From Triplophysa rosa (Eukaryota > Chordata > Actinopteri > Cypriniformes > Nemacheilidae), in contig NC_079891.1 in assembly GCF_024868665.1 (NCBI RefSeq), positions 22,978,103 through 23,042,102 on the forward strand: DNA of 64,000 bases, written 5' to 3'. The notes beneath the pieces were generated by a model, which saw only the letters and a program-made list of their open reading frames with translations, was not told the DNA's origin and searched no databases. This document shows, one piece after another, positions 38,529 to 60,846 of the stretch. The translations under genes were made by a program, and so were the position numbers. Every line of letters begins with the position of its first letter. Within the stretch, counting starts at the first letter, position 1.

Positions 38529-40145
38529 TTAAATGGGTTCATTGCCTTGCTTGAAATACACATGCTCCCAAACCACAGGTTTCCACACGCAGAAGAAGCC
38601 CCACAGGTTGCGCAGGGTCCCGCGGTCAAAAGGGTTCTCGTCTGTGCCACAATTCTTGAGGTAAGAGATTCTATGACGAGACATGAACTCCCACGTGGTG
38701 GTATTTAGAGATACCAGGTACAGGTGAGACCCCAAGAGGAGAAGCACGGTCAAAGACAGCACGGCCACTACCGCTGCGGCTCCCAGAAGCACACCATTGG
38801 TCCTTAACCATAGCTGCCAGGTGGGGGCATGACTAAAGCCTGACCTGTACAGCAGAAGAGAGTCCATTTAAAGACCGTTGCTAACCAAACAACATTGGAC
38901 TCCATTGCATATAACCACTGAGAGAGACATATTTTTTCCTTTATGGTGAACTATCCCTTTAAGCAGATACTTAATGAGTCTTGCCAAGCAAATCTACATA
39001 ATATATAACCTTACTTACCAGGCCATGTACAATCCCCACAATAAGACCACAAGCTGGACAGCCAGATAAAGCACAAACCAGCGATGGTTTCTCTCCCCAA
39101 TGCAGTTCTCTATCCAGGGGCAGTGATGATCATAACGCCGCACGCAGTGCTGGCAGGTCTGGCAGTGTTTAGATCTCATGGGTTGCTAGAACAATCAACA
39201 TATTTCATCAATTCAAGTTTATTCTTACAAATATATGATAAATGTGCATCTCAACCATATTAGGAATGACGCACCTGTACCAGGCAGTGTCCACAGCGCC
39301 GCAGTCGTAAGGATTTAGTGGCCTGAGGAATCATGTCCTGTGTCTCCTCTGTGATGCCAAGTGTGAACTGAAATACAGCATTTTTTATTGAGTCTATTTA
39401 GTCTTTATAGATGCCATCTTTAAGGAATAGTTCACCCAAAAATGAAAATTCTGTCATCATTTACTCACCCTCATGTCATTTTAAACCTGTGTGACTTTCT
39501 TTCTTAAGCGGAACACAAAAGAAGATATTTTGAAGAATGTTGGTAACCAAACAAAACCAAGACAAAAGGGCAAATAAATGATGACCCTTCAGGGCGCATG
39601 GCATGTACAGCATATAGATGTCTCTATGAACTGACCTGCAAATCACAGTCATCAGACAGTACAAAACCAGGATCCATGAGTGAAACTGCAAAGTACAGCA
39701 ACACAGACACCAGGACCAGCAGGACAAACAGAACTGGCAGTGTGAGCTCCCCAGTCTCCTCTTGTTTGCGGAGGTCTGCGTGGAAGCAACATAAGACAAT
39801 AAAATATAATGGGATGGAGTATAACAGAGCATAAATAGTAAAGAATAACAGACTATAGTATACACAAATAGAAAAGAGTGTGCACCAGATTAAAATAGTT
39901 CAAATCTGTGGGTGTAGGACTGAAATTAAAGCACTCAGTTATGGTACAGGTGGGAGGCAGTATTATGTACATTACAGCTACTCTCTCGCTATACAGTTAC
40001 ACGTCTACATGAAGTCAGGTCTGATCAGGAGGTAATATGAGCACTTACCGGTGTCGTGAAGGAAGAGAATCAACGTTATGATCCATGTCAAGATGACATG
40101 AGCTGTCCTCACCAGAAATCCTGATCCGAACACATTTTTAAACAT
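38529..40145 (-). CDS. zdhhc12: Palmitoyltransferase ZDHHC12
   Basis: Five exons on minus: 40145-40049, 39775-39636, 39367-39275, 39185-39019 and 38844-38529; 270 aa. DHHC enzymes S-palmitoylate cytoplasmic Cys at ER/Golgi membranes. Hydrophobic segments: [14 protein letters not shown] and [20 protein letters not shown] before the catalytic domain, and [20 protein letters not shown] plus [22 protein letters not shown] after it. The Cys-rich domain ([43 protein letters not shown]) is complete, with catalytic Cys in DHHC. A TTxE motif (NTTTWEF) follows helix 4 and NPFDRG is present. The chosen Met ([10 protein letters not shown]) aligns with the mammalian start; an in-frame ATG 66 bp upstream (40211) is an alternative. 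The orientation is tail-to-tail with pkn3, its neighbour in mammals too. Confidence 0.95.
39424..39587. repeat. Angel-like repeat, partial
   Basis: GGAATAGTTCACCCAAAAAT left end and about half of the family consensus, ending in a short GGCAAATAAATGATGACC. The right terminus is missing. In a zdhhc12 intron. Confidence 0.75.
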
Positions 40146-40510
40146 CCTAGCATACTTCAATAAACATCTAAGCGCGCATCTGCCGTTTGCCCGAATGCAT
40201 GTTATTCTCACGCTGGCGGATTTCTATAGGCAGCTAGCTAGGTTAGCCAGCTCATAAGAACCCCCGTTACATTCCAGCTGTCAGTGATACGCATCCTACA
40301 GCAAATTCCACAACAAGAACCATTTTGACGAAATTTTATTTTTTAGCCTAGCATGCACATTCGTAAGCTGCACATCCAGTGTATAGCAGTGTTATGCAAG
40401 CCAAGCGCTGGACTTGCGGCGTTTCTTGCGCTCTAATAATAAGCTTGTTGATTCCGTTCGCTGGTCAGACAGGAGTAGGATACATGTCACGTTTCCTATT
40501 GGTCAGCTGC

Positions 40511-40522
40511 GGTCACGTGACC
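40511..40522. promoter_or_regulatory. Palindromic E-box GGTCACGTGACC upstream of zdhhc12
   Basis: A perfect 12-bp palindrome containing CACGTG, 366 bp before the chosen zdhhc12 start, next to an inverted CCAAT box (ATTGG near 40498). It matches the GTCACGTGAC core bound by MiT/TFE and USF factors. Promoter function is inferred. Confidence 0.45.
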
Positions 40523-40667
40523 TCTCCTCTGGAACGCAAACGTAAAGCCAAACACTGTAAGACGCCACACATTATTTGAATTTTAAGATCATATTTGATA
40601 TTATTGCTATTGTAAGGTGTGATAAAATTTAGGACGTGTACAAAAAGTGATAGAAATCAAAAAGTGA

Positions 40668-40673
40668 TTTATT
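40668..40673 (-). promoter_or_regulatory. uap1l1: Polyadenylation signal for uap1l1
   Basis: AATAAA on the minus strand, 174 bases after the uap1l1 stop. Confidence 0.6.
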
Positions 40674-40846
40674 GTGCATGTATTATTTTCCACAATGGTA
40701 CAAAAGTCATTTCTTTCATCACGAGTTACAGTAATTCAGATATAAAAACAATATTTTGTGTGTTTTTTGATGGATTAACAACAGATTTGTAAACATCCCT
40801 TTGACTTCCTTTAACATGCTGGAGCATAACATGATTATGTGAAACA

Positions 40847-44765
<3,919 letters not shown>

Positions 44766-44978
44766 TTTTCTCTACTGGAACAGTAACACATTAATGATGT
44801 GATAACAAACCCCAACACGACTCAGATCAATCTAGATGTGTTTTCAAAGTACAGATTGTAAAATACACATATTGTACCGCTGCAGCGGAATGAAATGGGT
44901 GAGATGACAGAGAACTACTGTCAATGAATGTTATTTAGTTTACAGGAGTCATTTCGGAACTCCCCTTCGGCACACAGT

Positions 44979-45112
44979 GGCTGTGTTTCCAAACCTAGTG
45001 AGCTGTCTACCTAGACTGCATTTGGAACACGCTGGCATACAGAGTAAAATTATCCCAGGCCAAAAAAGCTGTCTACAGTAGGTATCTCACTAGGTTTTGA
45101 GACACGCCCCGT
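44979..45112. mobile_element. Short TIR element in the uap1l1 upstream region
   Basis: GTGTTTCCAAACCTAGTGAG at the left resembles the reverse complement of the right end (GTGTCTCAAAACCTAGTGAG), with CTGTCTAC arms inside. It is about 130 bp and has no ORF. It lies about 215 bp upstream of the uap1l1 start codon. Confidence 0.7.
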
Positions 45113-45379
45113 ATTTACTGCAGAGCTGCGGATGAATGACTTCCTCACTGTTACCCGCTGTCATGTGATCAGTCTCGCGCTGGTCATCTGAGTACTTCTC
45201 TTTCCCTCTTTACAAACAGAAAATGTTGGATCAGACTTCTAAAGTAAAAAAAAGTCCCGATGAGCTCATGTCATAAATGTCCTTCAAAAAGTATTCATAT
45301 CGATTCATGAATTACCACTGAAACTAGATTATAGCTATTTCTAATTTATGGTTTATAATCGGTTAGTATATTAACTTAA

Positions 45380-45693
45380 AGTGAGAGTTCACCCCAAAAT
45401 TAAACTTCTGTCATCATTTACTCACCCTCTTGTCATTTCAAACCTGTATGACTTTCTTTCTTCTGCAGAACACAAAAGAAGATTAAAGAATGCTGTTAAC
45501 TGGCCCCAATTCACTTGCAATGGTTTTGTATCCAAACAATAGAAGTAAATGGGGGCCAGTGGTGTTCGAATACCAACTTTCATCAAAATGTCTTCTTTTG
45601 TGTTCTGTGAAAGAAAGAAAGTCATACAGGTTTGAAATGACAAGAGGGTGAGTAAATGATGACCCAATTTTCATTTTTGCATTAACTGTAATT
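45380..45693. mobile_element. Angel-like MITE
   Basis: Left AGTGAGAGTTCACCCCAAAA and a degenerate right end after GACCCAATTTTCATTTTTGC; TTAA on both sides (45376-45379 and 45694-45697). It has the central palindrome GTGTTCTG..CAGAACAC. Confidence 0.8.
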
Positions 45694-45956
45694 TTAAGTC
45701 ACTTTTTATGAAGGTGAATAGCTGTAAATGTATGACATCTATGAAAAACTATTACCCTTGCACATCTGTAAATATGTATATTCACAGAATATATTTATTC
45801 TGCACAATTATCTCTTTATATTCTTTACATTTTAAATATATTTTTACACTGTAATGTTATTGTCTTGCTGTTGTTTTTGAGTGTGTCATGCAAGTACACT
45901 TAAAGCTCTTTATATAATTTTAAGGTTAAAAAAGATCTACTTCACAAATAAAAAAA

Positions 45957-46198
45957 CTAATATTTACTCACCCGTATGTCATTTCAAACCTGTATGACTC
46001 TTCTGCAGAACACAAATGATACTTTATTGGACGTTGGTAATCGAACATTGGCTTCCATTGACTTCTATTGTAAGGACACAAAACCTCTAAAGACATTTTT
46101 AGCAGAATATCTTCTTTTGTGTTCCACAGACTAAAGAAAATTATTTTGAAAGACATGAGAGTGAATGACAATATGTTTATTTTTGGGTGAACTCTCCC
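45957..46198. repeat. Angel-like repeat, left tip missing
   Basis: Begins inside the consensus (TTTACTCACCCGTATGTCAT) and ends TTTTTGGGTGAACTCTCCC followed by TTAA. Confidence 0.75.
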
Positions 46199-46399
46199 TT
46201 AAAGCATTTATACTTTAAAGTGCTTACAAAGTGCTTAAAGTAATATAAACTGTAATCTTCCTAACAATGGCTGACCTTTATTCAACACTTACACGTACAA
46301 TATATATCCTCATAAAAGCATAATTTGACCTGTCAGGTACATTAATTAGTCAATAATAATATTCACAACACTGGAAGAAAAAACACCCAAAAACAGAAT

Positions 46400-48768
46400 C
46401 AAGAATAACTTTATTAAAGTCACCTTACAAACATAAATATTTTCACTCTACATTCAATGTATCCATTCGACAACATATATCGGTTTCTTTTATTGTCCAG
46501 TAAACATTTTTGCATTGTTTTTGCACTTTTCAACATCCACTAAAACGTTGCCGATGTGTCATCACATCTAGATATGTTTAGATATATTTTCAACATATTT
46601 ACTCAGGGAACTCCAGGAACAGTACATTAAGATAAATGTGTGGCAAACGCTGTGCATTTCAACTCACAGAAAGCCACAACGTGGCTTCTGAACAGCAGAA
46701 CAACAAGGCTATAGATTCAGGTAGTCTCAGAGAGGGGCATTCATTGATTGTGTAAAACGCCACAATCGCATACAAATCTAAAGCCTTTAGTTTCAGGATG
46801 ACCACACAAACTTCTCCTATGAGAAAAAGTGGAGAAAATGTGCAAAATGCAAAACACAACATTGACAAAAAGCTACATCCATCCATTTTAGGGCAAGCAA
46901 CACAGCTTTAAAAGCCCCATTAAGACTCTGCAGTGCAATCTGTGCATATTTAGACATAACACATACATGCGGTACAAAGACTGAATTGATTCAGAGGGAG
47001 TAGAGCCACAGCCGAGTTTAGTTCAACCACCATCAGCACACAGAAGCGAAGTGACTGCCCTAGCGATTTTTCATGGATTTAAACTGTTCTCTTCTAATAA
47101 CTGAGACAACGCAAACTGTTTTTATGTGTGCACAAACTGAAACTGTCCGCACAAGTTAAATACACTATGGAGCACGTTTCAGAGCTCACCGGAAAAAAAT
47201 AACAGCCATTTGCTCATCTTTAATGCAAAACTGCACAGGAGTTTCCGAGACCACAAAGTCTCCCTGAGAATCAAATCTTTAGAAAAATATTTCAGTCGTC
47301 ATTTTTCATTTTCCCTCAGAGTCTAAACGCAGCTTTATTCATAAATAAGGCAACTATATTAATACTAAGGTCTTGTAGAATTACAAAGGGCGACAACCCC
47401 TCAAACTAGTGGGTTTTAGGTCTTGACATGCAAAAGCAGTTTTGCTTTGTTGATGTAAATGCGCATCTTGGTGCCTTGTCAAGGCCAAGAACAAGTGCAT
47501 TTGTAGTGTTTTTAAATCTGAAGCATTTTAGCACTAAAGTGATCCAAAAATGAAACGCAAATGCTAAAAAAGATGGTCAACCTAAATCACAAACACTACA
47601 ACTACTGAATACAATCATTCCACCACCATTCCATTGTAAATCCTGCTAAAGAAAATTCAAGTCTGGTTATTTATTTCACTAAAATAAAGTGCTTAAATAC
47701 ATTCCTTGACTAAGTGAATTGAAATAAGAGTGTTATTATTGCAAACTAACACTGGTTGGAAATATGGGATATTTACACAGTAGTAGTCTGGTGATGAATT
47801 TGCAAAACCAGGCAACTTAAAATGAGAAGAAAATCTAATTTGAACTTGTCCAAACAACCTAACTTTAGGCAATCATGGTAAAGAGTTAACACCACATTAG
47901 TTGTCAATCACCATGAGGACTGCGTACATGTACATACAGCAACCTTATGAATGAAAATAAATAAACAATATAGAAAAATAAATTAAAATTAAAAAAGCTA
48001 AACAATGTTCTTTTTGGACCATTAGATTATTTAAACATAGATGATTAAAATGAGGTTATTTGTCCCTTACATCCTCCTTTTGATGCACACGTTACTTATT
48101 TCAATATGCGAGACATTAGGTTTTCCAGCTAATAAAAAATCTAATTCTGTGAGCAAAATGTTAAATTTGTGTGATCTTATAACTGTCTGAACAGAAGTTT
48201 ATCCTGCTGATATTGAACACTGCCATCCAGTGGAATGATATTTATATTAGCCAAAGAGATCAGATCTGGATTATTAAGACCAGGTCAAGCCTTTTTAGTG
48301 CATGAAATTCCAGTTACGTCACTGAAATAAATTAACTGATGGATGCAGCCATTTTATCTCCAGTTTTCTTTACTCTAAAGCTTTTATGAGATCTCTGAAT
48401 AATTTTATAACTAATTTATTTTAAAGAGGTCTTGCATATTCTTGGTCTCTGGTGTTCCACTGAAGACAAAAGGTCATTCAGAATTGGAACAACATGAAGT
48501 AAGGTTGAGTATGTGATGGCATAACTTTCATGTTTAGATGAGCTATGCCTTTAATATGTTTCTGTTATTCAATATTCTAGTTATTCACTGATGAGATGAA
48601 AGTAAAACCTTGGGTCTCCTTATTCCATCATGCAGGCTCTTTTTTGGCCAACTGATGTTTCACTTCCTCCTGAGTGCAAACCGGCCCTTCTGGACAACTT
48701 ATTTTTCTAGTCCAAATGAAAATGAAAGAGTAAAACCAAAACTATTATGAACAGTCCTTAGATTCCTC
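46400..48768 (-). other. slc25a25: Probable slc25a25 3' UTR
   Basis: A 2.4-kb stretch with no coding signal and little recognisable repeat follows the slc25a25 stop. On minus, an AATAAA occurs at about 46410-46415 (plus TTTATT). A long 3' UTR is inferred, not shown; the sequence contains many AT-rich blocks. Confidence 0.45.
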
Positions 48769-55536
<6,768 letters not shown>

Positions 55537-55898
55537 GTTCAAAACTGAATACTAATAATACAAAAATAAAGAAAACTCAATGCGCAAAGAATTAGACATC
55601 CAAAGTGTACGCAGCTCACTTCATGAAGCTCTCCGTATTGTAATGCAGGTGTTTCTCACACATGGGATTACAGTGAACATAAATCCCTCCTATTTCAAGG
55701 CTTGTACTGCACACTGCAGTGTCATAGGTTCACATCATATTGCCTAGCAGCAGTTATTGGTTCAATAAGACTAAAACTATGATCTTGTAACACTATAAAT
55801 AAAAAGTAAATACTTTGTATAAAATGTTTTGTACTCTAGAAAAACAACAATAAAATAAACTCAGATTTTCAAAAAATGTGTTAAATCGCCCCAGATTT
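55537..55898. other. Upstream flank of slc25a25
   Basis: Should hold the slc25a25 5' UTR and promoter. No repeat or ORF was recognised. Confidence 0.4.
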
Positions 55899-56347
55899 AG
55901 GGCCCGTCCACACCGGGACGATAATCGCGCACTTTTATCGTCGACTTTTAACACGTCGTGACTAAACAAAGGGCGCCAATGTGAATGTGCACACCGGAAA
56001 ACAGCAGGTGTAAAAGCGTCTTTTTTTTTAACACCTCGGGCACGTTTTTTGGTTTGACGCGGCGCGTTAAAAACTGGCCTTCCCATGACATTGAACGAAG
56101 AGGAACCGAGATGAATTCTTCTTCTGTGTGACAAGTGAGTGTCAGAATGCATAAAGTTGCGCAGCACCACCTTGTGTACCAGGGTGTTTCTGTTTTTCAT
56201 TAAGCGCCATCTATGTCAGGGAGTGAATTTGCATTTTCCCTCGGCTCATCGCCAGTAAAAATCGTTTGGGTATGAACTCCGAAAAACGTCTCGAAAAACG
56301 CTGGCAATAAGCGCGTGCGATTAACGTCCCGGTCTGTACGTACCTTT
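55899..56347. mobile_element. Degenerate TIR element (about 450 bp)
   Basis: Left AGGGCCCGTCCACACCGGGA..CGATAATCGCGC and the reverse complement of the right end (AAGGTACGTACAGACCGGGA..CGTTAATCGCAC) are imperfect inverted repeats. There is no transposase. The superfamily is uncertain. Confidence 0.6.
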
Positions 56348-56437
56348 AGAATCATAAAATGAAACAATGCAGAATTTTTTTAGTGGTTACCACAAAAAGT
56401 AAACCTCGTGATTCAGGTGAGGTGCTAAGGTGGTAAG

Positions 56438-56689
56438 GTGCGCACTCGTTGTTTTCCTGGCGCCCGTGTTCTAGATGTCTCTGCGCAGGTACCTGCAATC
56501 CTGAAGGACGACGCTAATGTTGGAGCTGTCGTGCTGCACGCGGGGGTGAACGATGTCAGGATGCGGCTGTCGGAGATCCTGAAGAGGGACTTCAGGAGTC
56601 TGATAGAGACTGTACGCAACGCATCGCCCATGGCGAGGATCATCGTATCAGGGCCGCTTCCTACCTACCGACGAGGGAATGAAAATTGA
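56438..56689 (+). pseudogene. LINE ORF1 esterase (SGNH-type) remnant
   Basis: Reads PGARVLDVSAQVPAILKDD...VVLHAGVNDVRMRLSEILKRDFRSLIETVR...ARIIVSGPLPTYRRG. The HAGVND block corresponds to the G-x-N-D motif of SGNH hydrolases found in ORF1 of CR1 and zebrafish L2 elements. The usual downstream FRPDVLHLSSIGADLLS (Asp-His) block is seen out of frame at about 56730-56790. The N-terminal part with the nucleophile Ser is missing. Confidence 0.75.
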
Positions 56690-57082
56690 ACAGGAGCTGC
56701 TCTTTGTTAATAATTTTGATCTGTTCTGCTCTTCCGCCCCGACGTCCTGCACCTCAGCAGCATCGGAGCGGATCTTCTGTCTAACAACATCTCAAAGACG
56801 CTACGCACCGTTTGACTACGTCTCCCACCGGTAAATCAAAACGTTAACCATAGTCTGTGTTCCTCCAACTCAACTGTTATAAATATTACTGCTTCCAAAT
56901 GCATAGAGACCGTATCTGTCCCCCGAATAATACTACAAAATAATAATTTAGGCAGAACTCAGAGAAAAAATCTGATCGTGATTAAACCTGAGGACAATGT
57001 AATAAACGACCAAAACCAACTCATAAAGTTCGGCCTACTTAATATTAGATGACTAAATTCAAAGGCAGTTATTGTAAATGAA

Positions 57083-57985
57083 ATGATCACAGACAACAGT
57101 TTTGATATACTTTGCCTTACCGAAACCTGGCTTAAACCAAATGATTATTACGGTCTAAATGATTGTACCCCACCAAGCTACTGTTATATGCATGAGCCAC
57201 GTCCGGTTGGTCGAGGTGGTGGTGTCGCAACAATCTTTAGAGACTTTCTTACTGTAACTCAGAGAACAGAGCATAGATTTAAATCATTTGAAGTGCTTGC
57301 GTTGAACATAATTGTTCCAAACGAAAGTAAAAAACCATTGCTTTCTTTTACATTGGCTACTGTGTATAGACCCACTGGTCCCTACACTGATTTTCTGAAA
57401 GAGTTTGCGGACTTCTTATCGGACCTATTGGTTAACGTTGATAAAGTACTAATTGTCAGAGATTTTAATACCCATGTAGATAGTGCTAACGATGCATTAG
57501 CAGTGGCGTTTACAGAGCTACTACATTCTTTGGGAGTAACACAACACATCAATGGACCCATTCATTGATTTAATCATACACTAGACTTGATTATATCTTA
57601 CGGAGCCGATCTAACCAATATAGATATTATACCTAAAAGCGACGATGTCACCGATCACCATCTTATAACATGTACACTGCGCACTGCAGAAATCAGCCGT
57701 TTAACTCGTTATCGACAGGGTAGAACAATTACCTCGACCACTAAAGATCGTTTCACAAAGAGCTTGCCAGATCTGACTCCTTTAATAACTATACCAATAA
57801 ATACAGAATCGCTCGATGACACGACCAGCAAATTGGGCACTATTTTCTCTAATACATTAGAAGCTGTCGCACCTATGAAGTCAAAAAAGATTAATGAGAT
57901 AAACTTAGCACCATGGTACAATAGCACCACTCGCTCCCTTAAAAGAGAAATACGTAAACTGGAGCTCAAATGGAAACAAACTTAA
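57083..57985 (+). pseudogene. LINE ORF2 endonuclease remnant
   Basis: 57083-57568 reads FDILCLTETWLK (metal-binding Glu), then GGGVATIFRD, LATVYRP and VLIVRDFNTHVD (family GDFN; here R replaces G). An in-frame TGA at 57566 interrupts it; the frame then continues NHTLDLIISYGAD..SDHHLI-type (DDVTDHHLITC) to 57985. Expected catalytic Asp/His positions are otherwise recognisable. Confidence 0.82.
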
Positions 57986-58179
57986 TTAGAGGTCTTTAAA
58001 ATTGCTTGGAAAGAGAGTGCAAATTGTTATAAAAAGGCACTAAAAGCAGCAAAGGCTGAGCACCTCCGTAACCTCATAGAAACTAACAAAAACAATCCAA
58101 GGTCTTTATTTAGTACAGTTGCTAAATTAACAAATAAACAGACATCACCTGACCTGGTTATTCCGCCGCACCTTGGTAG

Positions 58180-59093
58180 TAGAGGTGGGCGGAATGGCCA
58201 AAAATCTATTTCACGGAATCAGTAATTTTATTTCACGGTAACGATATATTTCATGAAACAATCTCCCATTATAATTCAATATTTTATACCTCATTTTTCT
58301 TAGATTTATTTAACTAATTTATTTATTACAGTTCATTTAAATGCTCACCATAGTTAAAATGTAGGCAAGTTATGAAAATGTACTAAAGATATCAAATGAA
58401 TTTCTTATAATCAGATCTATTATTTATTCATATTTATCTTCTGGCTATATCATATGTATACAGTAGGAAGATAGAGAACATATATAACAATAAAGTATGA
58501 ATATGCACAAACAATGAGAGTACAGTATATGACTAGTGTTATAAACTGGTGTTCATGGGATCTGTACTGTAAGTCTTTATCGCTCTTCACTCTCTATTAG
58601 ATGAGCAATTTTAGTGTGTTGTGACTCTCTGTCTTTAGGTTTGTTTATTCTCGGGCTTGATTTTTCGCTGCGAGTCTCTGGTGACTCCTCACGCATCTCC
58701 CAAAACTGGAGGTAGAAGCGTGTCACATCAAAGTGATCGCAGGCATCATCACGCATTTCAACACAACATGACTTCTGAAATACGTGTTGAGAATGAGCTT
58801 TTTTAAATGCTGGCTCAGATCCCTGCACGAGCTCTGCGGTTGAGAGAAGCGCCGGACTGGAGCGGATCACTAAACTACAGACTGAAAGAAGGTCAAAAGA
58901 ATGTTTGATACGTTCATTTGTTACGGGTGGATTAATTCATTAGTTTTTTTCAGAATAGCGCCTAATTTGCAGTGCGCCGAGTTAACCACGCCTACTTATT
59001 TACATTCCGCGGAATACACGGAATAGAAAAATCTCTTACGGTTGGCATTTTATTCCACGGTAACGGAATATTCCGTCATTCTGCCCAGCCCTA
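58180..59093. mobile_element. hAT-type element nested in the LINE (914 bp)
   Basis: Flanked by the exact 8-bp duplication CTTGGTAG (58172-58179 and 59094-59101). The termini TAGAGGTGGGCGGAATGGCC and, reverse complemented, TAGGGCTGGGCAGAATGACG agree at 15 of 20 positions. Removing it restores a continuous LINE reading across the junction. There is no recognisable transposase; it is a non-autonomous hAT relative. Confidence 0.88.
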
Positions 59094-59159
59094 CTTGGTA
59101 GCAATGAATTCATTAAATTGTTTACAGAGACAATCAAAAACATACGGGACAAAATAGTA

Positions 59160-60500
59160 AAAACTCAACCTCCAAGTCTGTCCTATGAATTAGTACCAAC
59201 CATCACCCCAAAAGAAAAGCTACAGTGTTTCTCACCTATAAAACAGTAAGATTTAATTAAACTTATTGCAACATCTAAACCTACAACTTGCTTATTAGAC
59301 CCCATACCAACTAAATTATTAAAAGAGTTATTACCCGTTGCAATTGAGCCCATTTGTAACATTATCAACTCTTCAATTAATCTAGGCCATGTCCCAGGAC
59401 CCTTTAAACTGGCCGTCATTAAGCCTCTTATCAAGAAACCAAACTTAGACCCCAATGAACTAGGAAACTAGGCTTTAGACCGCATCATAATACTGAAACT
59501 GCGCTCGTTAAAATTACAAATGACTTGCTTATAGCATCAGATAAAGGTAACATCTCACTCCTAGTCCTGCTTGACCTTAGTGCTGCGTTCGATACTGTAG
59601 TGTAGACCATAAAATACTTCTAGATCGCTTACACAATTATAACAGTATTCAGGGACAGGCACTACAATGGTTCAGATCTTACTTATCAGACAGACATCGA
59701 TTTGTCCATTTAAATGAGGAATCATCAAATCTAACGCAAGTAAATTATGGATTACCTCAGGGATAGGTTTTAGGACCCTTGCTATTCTCCATATACATGC
59801 TGCCCCTTGGAAACATTATTAGAAAAAATGGAATTAGCTTCCACTGTTATGCAGATGATACTCAGCTATATATCTCATCAAGACCAGATGATTCCTTCCA
59901 GCTATCCAAATTGGCAGAGTGCATCGAAGATATAAAACATTGGATGACTTGTAATTTCCTTCTTTTAAATTCTAATAAAACTGAAATATTACTTATCGGA
60001 CCAAAGACACGTGAGCAGAATATTTCGGATTATAACCTGCAAATTGAAGGCTGCACTGTTACTTCAACAAATACAGTTAAAGACCTAGGCGTTATATTAG
60101 ACAGCAACCTGTCATTTAAAAATCACATCTCAAATGTCACAAAAACAGCCTAACTTCCACCTTAGAAATGTTGCCAAATTGCGAAATATTTTATGTGTTG
60201 CTGATGCAGAGAAGATTATTCATGCATTTGTGACCTCAAGACTTGACTACTGTAATGCACTGCTTAGTGGTTGTCCTGCATCATCAACAAGCAAACTACA
60301 GTTAGTTCAGAATGCAGCTGCCAGAGTTCTAACCAGGTCCAGAAAATACGATCACATAACCCCAATGTTATCAACCCTTCACTGGTTACCCATTAAGTAT
60401 CGTATTGACTTTAAAGTTCTTTTAATCACTTATAAAGCCTTAAACGGTTCCACCAAAAATCCACCAAAGGGGGTAGAGCTTTCTCATACGTAGCACCTAA
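59160..60500 (+). pseudogene. LINE ORF2 reverse transcriptase remnant
   Basis: Reads SYELVPTITPKEKL, LLDPIPTKLLKELLP, NSSINLGHVPGPFKLAVIKPLIKKP, then after a deletion [67 protein letters not shown] and [13 protein letters not shown]. The terminal part has LTSRLDYCNALLSG and RIDFKVLLITYKALNG. Stops, frameshifts and loss of the RPISNL-type block near 59470 make it non-functional. Confidence 0.85.
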
Positions 60501-60674
60501 ACTCTGGAATAGCCTTCCCGATACTATTCGAGGGTCAGACACATGCTCCCAATTTAAATCTAGATTAAAGATACATCTTTTCAGCCAAGCATTCACTTAA
60601 TGCAAAATATGCTAAATAAACCACCGGGAGACTGCATTTATTAGATATTATTTACTAGAATAATCTTGCTTGTT

Positions 60675-60770
60675 CTATAAAGTGAAAGTGAAGTGAAAGT
60701 AAAAAGTGAAGTGACCTATTAGTCAGATATGGTGACCCATACCCGAAATGTGACCTCTGCATTTAACAGC
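60675..60770. repeat. Short foreign repeat in the LINE 3' region
   Basis: GTGAAAGTGAAGTGAAAGTA followed by GATATGGTGACCCATACCCG and CTCTGCATTTAAC resembles a common fish repeat and interrupts the usual L2 3' UTR just before CTGTAAAGCTGC. Confidence 0.5.
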
Positions 60771-60846
60771 CTGTAAAGCTGCTTTGGAACAATGAACATT
60801 GTGAAAAGCGCTATATAAATAAAATTGAATTCAATTGAATTCAATC

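Larger units (their letters stand above)
56410..60846 (+). mobile_element. Degenerate L2/CR1-type LINE
   Basis: In order on plus: the tail of an ORF1 esterase domain (56438-56820), an apurinic endonuclease (57083-57640), a linker and reverse transcriptase (59160-60150, with [10 protein letters not shown]), a C-terminal segment and a 3' tail. The 3' end CGCTATATAAATAAAATTGA followed by ATTGAATTC-type short repeats is typical of fish L2 elements. The 5' end is truncated. The frame has several stops and a gap in the polymerase. It contains the hAT-type element 58180-59093 and a small foreign-looking segment near 60675-60770. Confidence 0.88.

Noticed and set aside
55793..56200. 135-aa minus ORF
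   Set aside because: It coincides with the degenerate TIR element at 55899-56347, whose inverted arms explain the open frame.
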